DNA from: Cercis canadensis
Lineage: Eukaryota; Streptophyta; Magnoliopsida; Fabales; Fabaceae
Assembly: GCA_003255065.1 (NCBI GenBank)
Contig: QAOA01003799.1
Location: 489,239 to 553,238, forward strand
DNA length: 64,000 bases
Reading direction: 5' to 3'
The notes below the pieces were generated by a model. It was not told the origin of the DNA, did no database searches, and worked only from the letters and a program-made list of their open reading frames with translations. Positions 1 through 12,916 of the stretch are shown here, in pieces (the stretch's first letter is position 1; every line of letters begins with the position of its first letter). The translations under genes and the position numbers were made by a program.

Positions 1-884
1 AAGTTATAACAGCCAAAAAAATAGATTAAGGCTAATAGAAATCAAAATGTAATTTTGGGGGTGGGGGGAATCACAGTAAAAATTATCCCTCATGCCTTCA
101 TGACTTACTGATTATGAATGATATCACAATTTTAAAGTCTTACTTGTACTTCTCCAACCAACAACCCCCCCCCCCCCCCNTGAAGCCTCCTCAAATACCT
201 GCATGTTCCCAATCAAATGGGCAAATAATACAAGACCCAAGATGGCAATGAGAATAGCAAATGACGTTTCTCCAATAAAGGTGCTTGTAGACAAATTCTG
301 CCCATAAGAACTGAAACAAACCAATGAAGAATTAACATCTTTCAACAAATAGACAACTATCAATTTATATTAACAAATTTTACAATTAAGATATGTCTAT
401 CATTTCCCTCCCATAGACAAGGTTTCACACTTCCACCAACTAGACTAAGCATTTTATAGTTAGAAACATTCCTATCCTACATATTACAGAAGGGAAGACC
501 TTCATCCTTTCTCCATATGATACCAATCCCCCAATTGGTAAAAACTTTTAACGTGTTAATTCCACATTCAATTTGACAATTGGTAGTGCAGAACACATAT
601 TTTTCTGTTGTATTTGGATCTGAAGAATTCAGCATAAAGCAATAATTATTTTTTTAAAAAAAATCTAACTATGAAGCAGCCCATTATTTGTTTCCAATAG
701 AATAAGGCTTATAAGTTATAACAGCCAAAAAAATAGATTAAGGCTAATAGAAATCAAAATGTAATTTTGGGGGTGGGGGGAATCACAGTAAAAATTATCC
801 CTCATGCCTTCATGACTTACTGATTATGAATGATATCACAATTTTAAAGTCTTACTTGTACTTCTCCAACCAACAACCCCCCCC
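1..884. repeat. direct duplication of CNGC intron sequence around an N (assembly junction)
   Basis: Bases 1 to about 176 are repeated at 713 to about 884 with an offset of 712. No difference is visible up to the poly-C run that ends both copies. N characters stand at 180 and 885, directly after each poly-C run. The segment 181-884 therefore looks like a separate short contig whose right end equals the right end of the preceding contig. The poly-C tract is a likely cause of the assembly break. Confidence 0.8.
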
Positions 885-3494
885 NCCCCCCCCAAAAAAA
901 AACAACCACACCAAAACCAAACAACACACACACACAAAAAGAGTCTTTCTTTGTTAGACAATAAAGCTCATACCTTAGTTGCTGCAACCCCCACCATAAA
1001 CAATATAAGTACTTTGGGATGAAATCTGAGTAGACTACGTTTTTTGTCACTGCCTTTTCAAATATGCCATACTTGAATTCAATTTCATTACTAGGATCAC
1101 ATTTGTTAAATACACTTGTACTATTTGCCCATAATCTGCGCTTATCAAGATTTAAAGAACTACAATCCAGGTAATTAAGAAAGCACTTTTCAGGGCTTGA
1201 TTCCCTTTTGCAAATGGATTTCCAACATGAGGTATACCGGTCCACAGAAAGAACATACCATGCTGCCCCTAGAACCTGCAACAACAAAACCAAAACATAC
1301 ATTGGCATATCAGAAAATTAGAATTATTACCCCAATCATTTTCAAAAATTCTAGATAACTAAGTGTCTGTGAGAGAGAGTTACAAATGGGAGTATAAAAG
1401 CAGTCAAAATTACATACATGGCTAGCCAACATATACAATAACAGATTATATGCAGCTCCTGCCCAGGCAGTCTTTGTAACCACTCCTGTTGCTTTGATTA
1501 TTTGAGAACTCAGTGGAAATATCAAATATAATCTAGGAACATATTGGAGAAGAACAATCAAAGCAAGAGCATTATTCTTATGATCTGTCTGAGGGCTTCT
1601 TGTTGCTGGTATAATAAACCAGATAACCATCTGAAAAAGAAAGGTTCCGTCAGTTATGATCTAAATATCTACCTAGCAAAATTTTTTGGAATTAACTGAA
1701 CCACAGCATTCATGTAATAAAGCACAGCACATAGAAATAGATGAAAACTACATGCCCGTCCTCACGTTGATCAATTTTAGTAACAATGTTCTACATTCTT
1801 TACATTGACTTGAGGATGTGAATATAGAGATGCCAACTCAAACTTGTGTTCCTCAAGCTCTGGATCTCGGCTCAAGGCTGAAGCCTAAACTATCAAAGCT
1901 TGAGCTTAATTTGCACAAAATTCAATTTAGTCATGAATCAAATCCAAATTGGCTCTTGGCTCTCTCAATTTTAGATGCACCTAAAGGAAAGTATATGATG
2001 GGAGATCAAATGAAAAATCTTTAAGAATTAGTATCAAACAAAAGCCTGAGCTCATCTCATATAATTGACAAGTCAAGTTAATCCTCAGCTTTATTAAACT
2101 ACTTGCAAGATGCTCAACTCATTCACAGCCATAGTTTTCAATGAAGAAGGGACTGCCATAAATATGGTTTAATTTAAATATTTCTTCAATTCATAATATA
2201 ATGAATAATGTAATAATGATGATAAGTACAATGACTAGAGAAATCCAGTTATTTTACTTTTCCTCCAATTAGATTTCTCTTTCTATAACAGAAATCAAAA
2301 TTAAGTTCCAAATAAGTTTGCAACAAATTTATATTGCAGTATTGCACAAATGACCATATAATGGCACTATAGAACAACATACCTGTGGAAGAGGCAGTGT
2401 GGCAATTAAATCAATGAAGAAATCAGATCTGATATATCTCCTTGCAATTTTCTTCGGGTTCATAACAAGTTCACCCCTGCCAAAAACCCGAGAGCTTGGA
2501 GCCACATATGCTGTCCTGAACTTTATCACCATGTGCAACAGATAAAAGATGTCCGCAATAGTCCGGAGAAATGTCACAACAATCCGCAAGTTTAGGTCTG
2601 TCCTCACACATGAAGACTCAGTATTCCCTCTCAAACTGGGCAAGTAAAAGTACAATGGATCGACAAAAAGAGCCACCAAACATGAAACTATGAAAACCCG
2701 GTTCCATTTTAATACTATCTCACTACCTGGGTCCAGTATTCTTTTGCGCCATGGCTCATGGTCCTCTGGAAATACCTTAGATCCCCCAATTTTAAAAGTT
2801 TCAGTAAATCTATTTCTCCCCCACGGGAGTGCATAAGAAGATGATGAAACCTTGTATGCAGATGATGACTTCTCAAGTCTCGATGGTTCAGATCCTCCCC
2901 AAAGAGGTTCTTTTTGCTTTTTTCCATCAGAATAGAACCTAAAATTTAAATTTCAGAAAATACATTAACATAGTGTACCCAAATGTTCTCAATAAAAGAA
3001 TGAGTCTTGTTTAACAGCAGAAGTCAACAAATTCATGTATAATAAGGGAGTTCTTTGAGAAGCTTCAAACTTAACATTCAGTTCATTATCTGATGGGTTG
3101 ATAAAGTGTTAGTTAATATAGTTTAGTGTTTTCCAATAGCATGGGACACAACCCAATCAAGTCAAAACTATCATTTCAATTCTCCCTTTCCATGCAATTA
3201 TAATTAGACCTCACCTAAGTCCTAGAATTCTATTATTTTCAAGCTAAGTGGTTTCTTTTAAAAAAAAAAAAAAAATCATCTCGGATCCTAACTCTCTCCA
3301 GTTCCAAAAAAAAGCCAAATTTGAGAAATTAGTAAACAGAATAAGCCGATTGCCACACTGAAAAATGATAATAAAATGGATGAATAACCCTGGAAAACAG
3401 TTCCAGACGCAAAATTCGGTAGTGAGAAAGAAAATTCAATAGGGAGATTGAAGAAATGAACTTACCTGACAAGCCTTCCCTTTTTTAATTCCAT
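199..3494 (-). CDS. CNGC17: cyclic nucleotide-gated ion channel, CNGC17 type (3' part outside window)
   Basis: Plasma-membrane cation channel subunit gated by cyclic nucleotides and calmodulin. Five coding exons can be read: 3466-3494, 2383-2938, 1418-1630, 974-1275 and 199-310. All have GT-AG borders and together give 404 codons in frame. The start ATG at 3494 opens MELKKGRLVRFYSDGK, typical of CNGC group III. A long cytosolic N-terminus runs to about residue 87. S1 is at about 88-110 (WNRVFIVSCLVALFVDPLYF), and the S2-S6 core carries FRTAYVAPSSRVFGRGELV and ATGVVTKTAWAGAAYNLLLY. The pore filter GQN is at about 370-372. The C-linker, nucleotide-binding domain and IQ motif (roughly the last 300 residues) lie beyond base 1. 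The KVFPEDHEPWRKRILDPGSE stretch resembles Arabidopsis CNGC17 more than CNGC14, from memory of those sequences. In Arabidopsis CNGC17 takes part in phytosulfokine signalling. Exon 199-310 sits in a short contig flanked by N characters and a duplicated intron piece, so its copy number is unsafe. Confidence 0.9.
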
Positions 3495-6400
3495 GAGTTG
3501 AATTCTGATACTCTAAAACCCTAACATTGATACCCTTTTACTTTCTAGCCACCCAACATCAGCGCGAATCTGATGTGTGCAAAGGAAAAGCTGAGCTCAG
3601 AGAGTAAAAGATGTGGATTGATGGCGTTGGATGAAATGGGAGTGTGATTGACAAGTCCAATGGTGAGGGAATTGGGATTCTTCACTCTCACTGTGAATGT
3701 CTTGAAAGTGGACCAACACACAACGGCAATGCCCATGACATGACAAAGGAACAAGTCAACGATTGTTGACTTGAGACCCAGAGACCTGACAACTACGTTG
3801 GACCAAAACTGAAAAACCCAGCAGTTCTGCTCGCCTTAAACCTGCTCCGACTCCGAGTCCAACTCTGTTTTGGGCCCAATGGGGCTGGTTTTTATGGAAA
3901 TTCACTTTGTTGGCTGTGGCGGTGACCAATGTCGTAACATGCTACTTCTGTGATTCTGTCTTCTTCGTGTTTTTTTTGGAGGAAATTCTGCGATCCTGTC
4001 TTCTGAAGATTTGAGAATGAAAATATTGATCTTAGTATTTTGGAGAATAATTCATAAAAATATATAAATCCTATGATCCTATCCTTAGTCTATCGAATCG
4101 ATAAAAAAAATTAAGATTACCTATCTTTATCTTACGAAGCAATAAATACAATGGTCATGTATCATATTATTATAATACACAATAATATATATGTTTGACC
4201 GTTTTAAGGTCTCAAACTTCCAATATTCATGTCATTAGAAATAAAATTGCTTATAATATAAAATAAGGATAATTAATTTCTTTATGTACAATGATATTTT
4301 ATATATATAGATTGCACCGAGACTACCAGACATAAAAAAATATCTAAAAATTTAAATTATCCTATATCCAATTTATACTTTCTGTCGTATTAATCAATAT
4401 CAGGCCATCAGCAAATTATTGATGGAAGCATAGGGTTTATTATCTATCTTGTATTCTTGTGCTAATAGCAAGTGATGAAGAGTCAAATCTTCTTCGAATT
4501 AAAACAAAAAAGGAGTCGGCAATCTTCTTATTATCCTAAACGCACCATATTGTTGCACGTGAATCCATATTTAAAAAAAAAAAAAAAACAATGATTAAGT
4601 TCACTATTTATGTCTCCATTCCAAGTGCTTGATGCACACGTTTTGCTTTCCTATAAACATAATTAATAAAATTTATATCATGAAAATTGATAGATCACAT
4701 CTATCTAGATTTCATTTTTTTTTTTTTATTTGTGCCAAAGTCACCTATTTCTTTCTGTCCACTTCTTCTTTTAATTTTAAATTTTACCAAGTAGTTAATT
4801 CTCTTATAAATTTTCTCAATAATATAGACATGCTGGTTATTAAATTATCCGGCAAGAGAAATTTATGAAACATTTGAGCATAAATAACGTCCTCTCAACA
4901 TTCTCTGAATTTCAAGGAGCACATGTCATGTAAAGCAATCATGGCGCTAATTAGGTGACGTATTAGGATGTCGTAAACGAAAGGCTTGCTTGACCACTTG
5001 GCGCTTAGGGTCTAATATTGACAAATAATCTGAAAGGTACAATAATAGCACATCCCTAGTAAATATTGTCTCCTTAGTTGGTTGCTAATTGAATTTTAGC
5101 GCTAATCATATCATATCAAATTCAAAACCGATAAAGTTTTCAAAGACTTTTCTCACCATGTAGAGTACATTTTCAGATGTGATTGTACAATATTAGCAGC
5201 TGATAAAAGCAAAGGGAGAAAAACAGCCACAATTCATGGTTAAAGAGCTTCCATTAGAGAGAGGGAGAAGACATTAGCCTGATGAAAGGAATTAGTCTTT
5301 TGCATGAAAATCTTTATCTCTCACCAATTTTGATAATTTCCCACTTTCTGTCTATAAAAAGCAGCAATCTTGAGTTTGTCATAGGGAGGACGCAATTCTT
5401 GAAATCAATCCAAGTACGTCTGAGATAGCCTTACAATTGATACTTCAATATTCAATCCCCAATTTTGGACAATTAATGAACTTGTGGTAAGGAGATGACT
5501 CAAGTTTGTGTTTAGTCCTTGAGTTTTCAGTGTTAATTAAGGAAGCAGTTTCCAATTCCATGATTGAAAAGTCAAATAATCAGGCTAAGCTTAACGACTA
5601 CAAGTCAGTAATTGGTAGCTATGATATAGTATGATCTAGCAATCTTATTCCTTTGAGTCGGCAGCTTACTCTTTATTTATCACAGAGGTGTTTGTGTGAA
5701 CACTTTGATTTTTGATCATGCATTTGGGCGACGTATTAACTAATAGTAGTATACTGCTAGCGCATTATGGCACCTACTATCACATAACCATAGCCATTAC
5801 TCTGTACTCAGTAGCCCCTCTAAAGAATAGAAAATTGGTCTTAAATGAGCAACAACTGGTTAATGTAAAGGAGCAATAAACACTTTTTACTCGATTTGGG
5901 AAGACCTGAACAAGTTTGATTGTCACGAGATTGTATATAAAACTGAAAACTGTGTTATTGCTCAGTGTTGGTCCCCATTCTATCTACATCTCGGAAGTTA
6001 TAACTTGTGTTCTGCGGCTAAGATGAAACTTTTTTCAGGACATGTACTATATAGATAGACAGACACTTAAAGTAAAAGGCGTGCATGCTGGTAATGGTAA
6101 ACTTTACCAGAAACAAGTGAACAGCTACAATCACGAAGTTCTCTATGTCTATGTCTGCCATTTCATAACTCATTAAAACGTTTAAAGAAAGAAATCCAAA
6201 CACATTTTAGCTGATGGTTTGCAATGGTGGAGAATTATTACACTGATTCTGCAGGGTTAGTTGCAATTACGAGATTTTTAAGGTAATTGGGTATATGATT
6301 ATATTCAAGAAATGTTATTGAAAATGGTACAACATAATTTTCTCCAATTTCTTGACTAAAAATTTTGATCTATGAGTCAAGGATTATCGCACGCTTATAT

Positions 6401-8551
6401 TAAATAGATAAGCTCGCGTGGATTACATTTATTGTTAATATTAATGTCAAGGTCAAAGGATATGATATGATAGTTCTTTTAAGATAATGACCTGTCATTG
6501 TGTAAAACCAGTTGTACCATTGGCAACTTGGCCATTTCTGATTTTGCCATTTGTACCATTAAGATGGACAACACCTTTTGATGATTCATTGGTAGGGAAT
6601 TGAATTCTAGCCAAGTCCTTGGCTTGGTGGTTCAAAGTACAAAGTACTGGTTTTAGCTGGACAAATGTCAGTGGATCATTAGTATCCAAAATAACTACTG
6701 GACCCTGTAAGCTTCACTCAAGAAAAACTAGTTTTAGGTGAGACAAAATGCACGACTACAGAAGCAAGTTAATGACTAAGACAATACAAAATGTGTAGAA
6801 AAAAATTTCCCATCATATGGAGCAGTTCAAGTAAGTAGTTGGTTATTGCATTTGAAGCTTCCACAGACAACCAGCTGGCAAAATATTGTGAGATCTGAAA
6901 TGTCTCAAAATTTCAGGACATATATAGAGTGGCCATCCATTTTGATATTTTCCTTCACAATATTTTTGGTTCTTAAGAGTTTGTTTGAAAGTTAAAAAAA
7001 AAAAAAATTGAAAGAATTTTTTTCTCTTTGGATGATTAAAATGAATAAAGGGAGAGAAAAAAAATTATAATTTTACAAATTTATCATTTATATATAAAGT
7101 AAATATATTTAATATAAAATTTAATAATATGATTCACTTTTTTTTACATAAAAAAATATAATATATTTTTCTCTATCAAAAAATTATTTTTAAAAAATAA
7201 TCCTATGAATTATTTTTTTATTTTTCATTTTTGTAAATGTTACTAAATAGTTCATGAAATAAAAATAAATAAATGTTTGGCTTCAATTATATATTCAATT
7301 ATTAAATCACGTTCAACTTTCATTCTCTGTATCAATGCTATTAAACCTACTAACCAAATTTTTATATGCAAAATTTGGCTTTCGTAACCAAAATTAGAAG
7401 GAATCTAATTACCAAATGAATATCTCTAAAAATTAGAGATACGTGCTTGAACAAAATAAATTACTTTATTATGAAAGAAACAAATATATTGGAGCAATAC
7501 AGTTTTTAAGTTGTAACAGTAATATTATTTTTTTAATTTTATTTAATATAATTTTTTTTTACTGTAGCTCAATAGTAGGAGGAGAGGAGAAGAAATTTAT
7601 AATAAGAAAAAAAAGATAAACTGAATTTTTTAACCCAAAAAGAAAGAGAGAGAGTAGTTAAAAAATGTGTAACTTTTTATTATGGGTCCTATATTAATGG
7701 ATAGTGTGGAGATAAAATAAAAAAAAATGTTTAAAAAAATTTTAAAAAATAAATATAGGTATAATAATAAATTATTTATTTTTTCTCTTTAAATCTCTCA
7801 AATTAAAGGAACACAAAAATTAAAGTAAAAAAAAAATAAACATTTAAAATTATCCCTTGATTTTTTTTTTAATTTTAAATTCTCAAATAAAAAGATAAAT
7901 ACATTTACTTTTTTTTTTTTCTCTCATTTCCCCAACTTTAACTCCTAATAAGAACTTAAAAGAAACACAGGATTTCTAGTAGTGACTTATCCGTTAAAAC
8001 GCACCCATTTCACAAGTTGCCTTATTTTCCTGGCAATGAACAGTAAGTTAGCCAGCCAGTTATGACCTGCTTGTACTTCAAGTTGTTTTGGACCTCAGGG
8101 CTGTGTTCTTTGGCTCTTCATATTATACTTGTGCCTTCATTTAATTAAATATCTAAAATGCAGTTTTTCTAGAAGAACAACAGGAACTGATTAATAAGGT
8201 CAGCAAAGAACCTGATAACGTTAAGGAAGTAAGAGAAAAAGAAGGAACAGAAATAATGGAAATTTTACTCATTCAAAATTGTCAACCATTGCCAAGACCT
8301 AATCCACCCACCAATTTTGTTCATTGACAAGAAACTGTCTTGTTTACTGAAGCCTTAGACTAATGAAATGCAACTTTAATTCTTTCAACAGAGCAGAAAC
8401 TTAGATTTCCAGTCATACAATAAGAATTTTGCTGCAAGTTATGTGAAGAACATGAATCAGCTAAACTGTAGACTTTTCTAAGTATTCACTTTTCAGATCA
8501 ACCTATAAAAGTAAGTATCAACTGTACAAGATTGTTTCTTTGTATCAGTTT
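3495..8551. other. intergenic spacer between CNGC17 (5' side) and TPS11 (3' side)
   Basis: About 5 kb without a recognisable gene. The right-hand 4.6 kb is AT-rich with many poly-A and poly-T runs, densest at 7000-7950. Short open frames here (for example 4629-4868 and 6018-6203) have biased, low-complexity translations and no family signature. A TATA-like TATAAAAA lies at 5353-5360 on the plus strand, but no reading frame follows it. The first 300 bases hold the CNGC17 leader and promoter; no clear TATA box was identified there. Confidence 0.6.
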
Positions 8552-11500
8552 CTATAGAGAATCTTGCAATTTCAGAAAATCTGTAGTCTTCGGTTGTCCT
8601 GATGCAGTAGCAAGTCCTTGAAGCAACTTGATGACATCTGTAGTATCTTCCAGATAGTATTTTGCCATGCTTGGTTTCTGACCTACAGTGCATGCAAACA
8701 CTTGTGCTATAGTTGGTAGATTTGGATTAGAAACTGTTTGAGAAATGCTCTTAAACATGTCTTCATCTGAGCGATCATCCCCTACGCATAGCAGAAAATC
8801 TGGCGATTTTTCCCTACTTCGCATCGTTGAGATAAGGTTTTCCACAACTATGCCTTTGCTCACGCCCTGCATAACATAACATACAATTACATCCATTACA
8901 AAATGAAAATCAACAAATTATCATCTAAATTAAGATTTCATTCTTATGGCCATAACAAAATTCACATTAATCACAATCAAGGGTTAATTTACAGTTCTAC
9001 CAGCTAACCAAAATACTAAAAAAAATCATATTTTAGTAACGTGCGGTGCATTATTAATTTTTAATCCAACAATTCATCTTTTAAAATGGAGAATCTTCCT
9101 TCCTGGACCTTAAAGAAAACATTCAAGTGTATCTCTTTTCAGCTGCTAGTAATGTTTTCACAAGTCATTTTGCAGTAAAACACAAGCAACTGCCTAGAAT
9201 CCTTGCACACCCTACCTGAGGTTTTACTTCAACTATATGTTGTCCTCTTTTAACCACAACTGGTTCATTAGCAAGCACACTCTCCATGTGATCAAGAAGC
9301 TCTTTTGCTTGGTATGAACCAAAATGGGGGTCAGCTTCTTGATGGTGCCACACCAGTGCGCTTTCCTTTTGTTCAATGAAAGAACCATCAGTTGCCTCTG
9401 TATAAAGCGCCATCACAGGTTCTGCAATCTTTTTCCAATCAAAATCCATCGTCAATCCGCAGGTCTCCCAAGGGGAATCCTTACTAAACCTGCCAAAAGG
9501 AAAAGAACAAAAAATCAACATAAGAAAACAATGCCAGCCAGCCACATTAGGATTTGAATGAGATAAAAGTTGAAGTTACCTAGTGAAGAAACCATGCTCC
9601 GCAGAGAGACCCAACTTGTGACATGGGGAAAACCACTTACTTAAGCAACCCTTATCTCTGCCACTCACAATGAACACTATGTTTTTGGGATCACTACACA
9701 AACAATTCAAGACAGAAATTACTTCGCTGCTCGGAGTTTTGTTAATCGAAGCCTGTGGCATCATAGTGCCATCATAGTCCAAAAGGATCAACCTGCTCTG
9801 TGTATTTTTGTAGGCAGAGACAATGTTATCCACTGAAAGCTTCCTAAAAGTAGGATCCAAAGCAACAATTCTGAATCCCAAGCCTAAGCCAACACCCCAA
9901 CACCTCTTGAGGTAGTGCTCTCTACAAGCTCTCTCTAAATCCTGATCAAAACTCCGAGCCCAATAAGCTACATCATGAGAGCTTATGTACTTATAATGCT
10001 TCTCATGCCGTAAATGCTTCTCTGCCTCTGGCATTGTGATAGCCAAATTCATGGCCTCAGAGACATCATCAATGTTCCACGGATTCACCCGGATTGCTCC
10101 GCTGAGAGACGGCGAGCACCCGATGAATTCAGACACAATAATAACACTCCGTTTAGGAGTTGTCGATTCATCGTCAACTCCAAATGCCTTGTCCAAAGCA
10201 ACGGTCCCCTGCCTACAAACAGTGTACTCATAAGGCACCAAATTCATCCCATCTCTTACAGCATTCACTACACAGCACTCGGATATGGCGTAATATGCAG
10301 CTTTCTCCTGTGTTGACACAGGGCCATTGATGAAGATGATTGGCTGGTACCCTGGTCTACCATATTTTTCGTTGATCTCTTTAGCTATATCATTCATCTC
10401 GTTCTGAACATCCTGAATATCTTTACCTCTGCTCCTTGCTGGGTTAAGAACCTGAACTAAAACCACTTTACCTCTTAACTCCTGGTGCACTTGCAAAAGT
10501 TGCCCCATTGCTAAGAACTTCAAGCTAATACCTTTAAACAAATCCATGTCATCCACGCCCAAAATGACAATTTTCCCCTCAAATTGTTTCTTCAATTCCT
10601 TAATCTTGTCAGCAGTGTGTGATAAGGACAAGACGGATTCAAGCTGACCCATGTGAATCCCAACCGGCAAGATCTTAATCGTCACGGTTCGACCATAGTA
10701 ATCTAGGCCAATGTAACCCCTCTTAGACTCGTAATCAATACCCAACATCCTACTACAACAGGACAAGAAATGTCTTGCGTAATCAAAAGTGTGAAATCCG
10801 ACTAAATCACAATTCAACAAGGCCCGAAGGATATCATCCCGAACTGGTATAGTCCTATAGATTTCCGAGGAAGGAAATGGGCTATGCAAGAAGAACCCGA
10901 GCTTAACCCGATGGAACCGTTTTCTCAGAAAAGTGGGCAAGATCATAAGATGATAATCATGGACCCAAACGTAATCCTCATCTGGGTTTATCACCTCCGT
11001 TACCTTATCGGCGAAAATCTTGTTCGCCAATAAATATGCCTGCCACTGTGCACGGTCGAAACGAGCACCGTCACTGGGCGACATGGGCAACATGTAGTGA
11101 AACAGAGGCCAAAGATAATGCTTGCAGAATCCATGGTAGAACTTGTTCTGAATTTCTGCAGGCAAGAAAGTTGGTACGCACCGGAACTTATCCAGCAAGA
11201 CTTGTGCCACTTCATCTTGTTCTGATGCATCGATCTCCGCCTTCAAGGAACCCACATACAAAACTTCCACGTCAGGGGGGAACCCATCTTTGAGCTGCAG
11301 TACTAAACTATCACTGTCCAATTCGAAACTCCATTTCTTGGTGTCGGCGTCGCGAGAAGCGCGAATAGGCAACTGGTTCGCCACGATGATTCTGCGTTCT
11401 TGCGGAACAGAGGAAACAACCTCATCGGATCCGGACCCGGAATTGGCACGCTCCTCGTCGTCGATTTCAAATTCCGATATAACTCCGGGGACCGTCATGA

Positions 11501-11579
11501 CTCTCGGGATTCGACTCAGTGCACGGTAATCATCAACGGAAACCAAACTCAATAAGTCCAAGCAAGATCGAGAAAGCAT
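8552..11579 (-). CDS. TPS11: class II trehalose-phosphate synthase-like protein, TPS11 type
   Basis: Complete gene of 862 residues in three coding exons: 9580-11579, 9216-9489 and 8552-8866. Introns are GT-AG, and the exon lengths sum to whole codons. The ATG at 11579 gives MLSRSCLDLLSLVSVDDYRA, the usual class II start. The N-terminal glycosyltransferase-20 domain spans about 60-540 (QLPIRA, VWVHDYHLMILPTFLRKRF, LGFFLHSPFPSSEIYR, AVRDGMNLVPYEY). The C-terminal phosphatase-like domain spans about 595-840, with DYDGT at 600-604, SGRDKG at 639-644 and GDDRSDED at 787-794. Class II TPS proteins are generally thought to have lost synthase activity and to act as regulators linked to trehalose-6-phosphate, sugar status and SnRK1. 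Phrases such as KPQGVSKG, FINGPVST and the short C-terminus fit TPS11 better than TPS7-10, judged from memory. The 862 residues are normal for the class. ACGT-core motifs lie upstream, and the leader region is disturbed by an assembly duplication. Confidence 0.95.
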
Positions 11580-11591
11580 TATCGAACAAAG

Positions 11592-12082
11592 AAAGTGAAA
11601 CTTTCCCCAAAAAAAAAAAAAAAAAAAACCAGCTGGGTTGTTTGTAGAAGGAAAGTGAAAAGGGAGCGTTTTTTATTTTTGTTTTCAGGTGTTGGAGGAT
11701 TTTCTGGGGGTGAGGTAATTACTGATGGGTGTTGCAGAGAAAATTAAATCTTTCGAGTAATGGAAATCCAAGATACTGATACACCTTCCATAATAGCAAT
11801 TTGCGTATAAGGAAAAACTATACTAATGCGGATAAGNAAAGTGAAACTTTCCCGAAAAAAAAAAAAAAAAAAAACCAGCGGGGTGGTTGGTAGAAGGAAA
11901 GTGAAAAGGGAGCGTTTTTTATTTTTGTTTTCAGGTGTTGGAGGATTTTCTGGGGGTGAGGTAATTACTGATGGGTGTTGCAGAGAAAATTAAATCTTTC
12001 GAGTAATGGAAATCCAAGATACTGATACACCTTCCATAATAGCAATTTGCGTATAAGGAAAAACTATACTAATGCGGATAAG
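11592..12082. repeat. 245-bp direct duplication around N11837 in the TPS11 leader (assembly junction)
   Basis: Bases 11592-11836 and 11838-12082 are both 245 bp and match along their whole length, starting AAAGTGAAACTTTCCC and ending GCGGATAAG. Only a few substitutions are visible, close to the poly-A run. A single N separates them. The equal lengths and the position of the N show that two contig ends were placed side by side instead of being merged. The true TPS11 leader is therefore probably about 246 bp shorter than it appears. Confidence 0.88.
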
Positions 12083-12390
12083 AACCAACAGAAGAGACCG
12101 ACCGGGTTTTATATGGGTGCGTAAAGGGTGGATCGGACGGTCCAGAATTTGTGGGATTGAGATCCTCTTCAATTCTTATCATCGTTGATCAGGTTCATAT
12201 TACACAATTCATGTGCTAACTGTAACCGACTATTCCTCTGTCCGGTTAGAAAGCAGGAGGCCTTCCGTTAAATTGCATAGAAACTTTATTTATTATTTTT
12301 TTAAAAGATATTACCGGTAATAGCCGGTGAAGTGTTTGGAAGTGGGGATGTGTATAATAGACAAAAGAAAAAAATTCAAATTCAAAGGGT

Positions 12391-12916
12391 CACGTGGTCT
12401 TTACGGGGATATAAAGCAAATTCGTGAGCATTGTATAGTGGGTGTATCATCTATCATGTATGGTAAATTTTTAAGTGGAGGAAATTAAGAAGAAAAAAAA
12501 ATGAGGAATTTGAAAGAGAAATTTCAAGAAAAGAGGAAGGGTAGGCTGATAAAATAAAATAAAATAAAAAAATACTTGAATAAGATTAAAGTGGATAGAC
12601 ACGTGTGGAAAGTGTTTAGAGGGGATAATAGGATTACTCGGTCGCGAAGTAGATAGATGTTCACACAGATGGCGCAAGTTTCCTGGAGAGACTGTTTCTT
12701 TTCTCTCTCTCTTTTCTTGAAGCATAAGGGATTTGGGGCTTTTGAGTTGTGATATGGGAATGGGTTCTAGAAGTGGCCACGTGGAGCTCTGCCAAAGGGA
12801 ACGTGGCGTGTGGGGGTCATCTCAGCCATTGTCACGGACGTGTTTGACTGCTGACTTGGCACAGACACCTATCCACGGCTCTCTCATATTGGGACAACAC
12901 CCTTAATGCCACGTCA
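12391..12916. promoter_or_regulatory. cluster of ACGT-core (G-box/ABRE) motifs upstream of TPS11
   Basis: Several ACGT cores lie within about 530 bp: CACGTGG at 12391-12397, ACACGTGT near 12599-12606, the palindromic G-box CCACGTGG at 12777-12784, ACGTGGC at 12801-12807 and GCCACGTCA at 12908-12916. ACGTGGC is the classic ABRE core, and G-boxes are bound by bZIP and bHLH factors. The cluster is 0.8-1.3 kb from the TPS11 start codon, and the assembly duplication makes that about 0.25 kb too long. Assignment to TPS11 is inferred from proximity. Confidence 0.5.

Noticed and set aside
2715-2927. 70-codon minus-strand frame MEKSKKNLFGEDLNHRDLRS
   Set aside because: It is a shifted frame over CNGC17 exon 2. 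The true frame reads FYSDGKKQKEPLWGGSEPSR.
6965-7960. Possible large inverted-repeat element (GGTTCTTAAGAG against a right-hand TAAGAACTTAAAAG)
   Set aside because: Pairing is short and broken in very AT-rich DNA, and no target duplication could be found.
12790-12810. miR399-like start TGCCAAAGGGAACGTGG
   Set aside because: It matches miR399 only over the first nine bases, and no complementary arm lies nearby.
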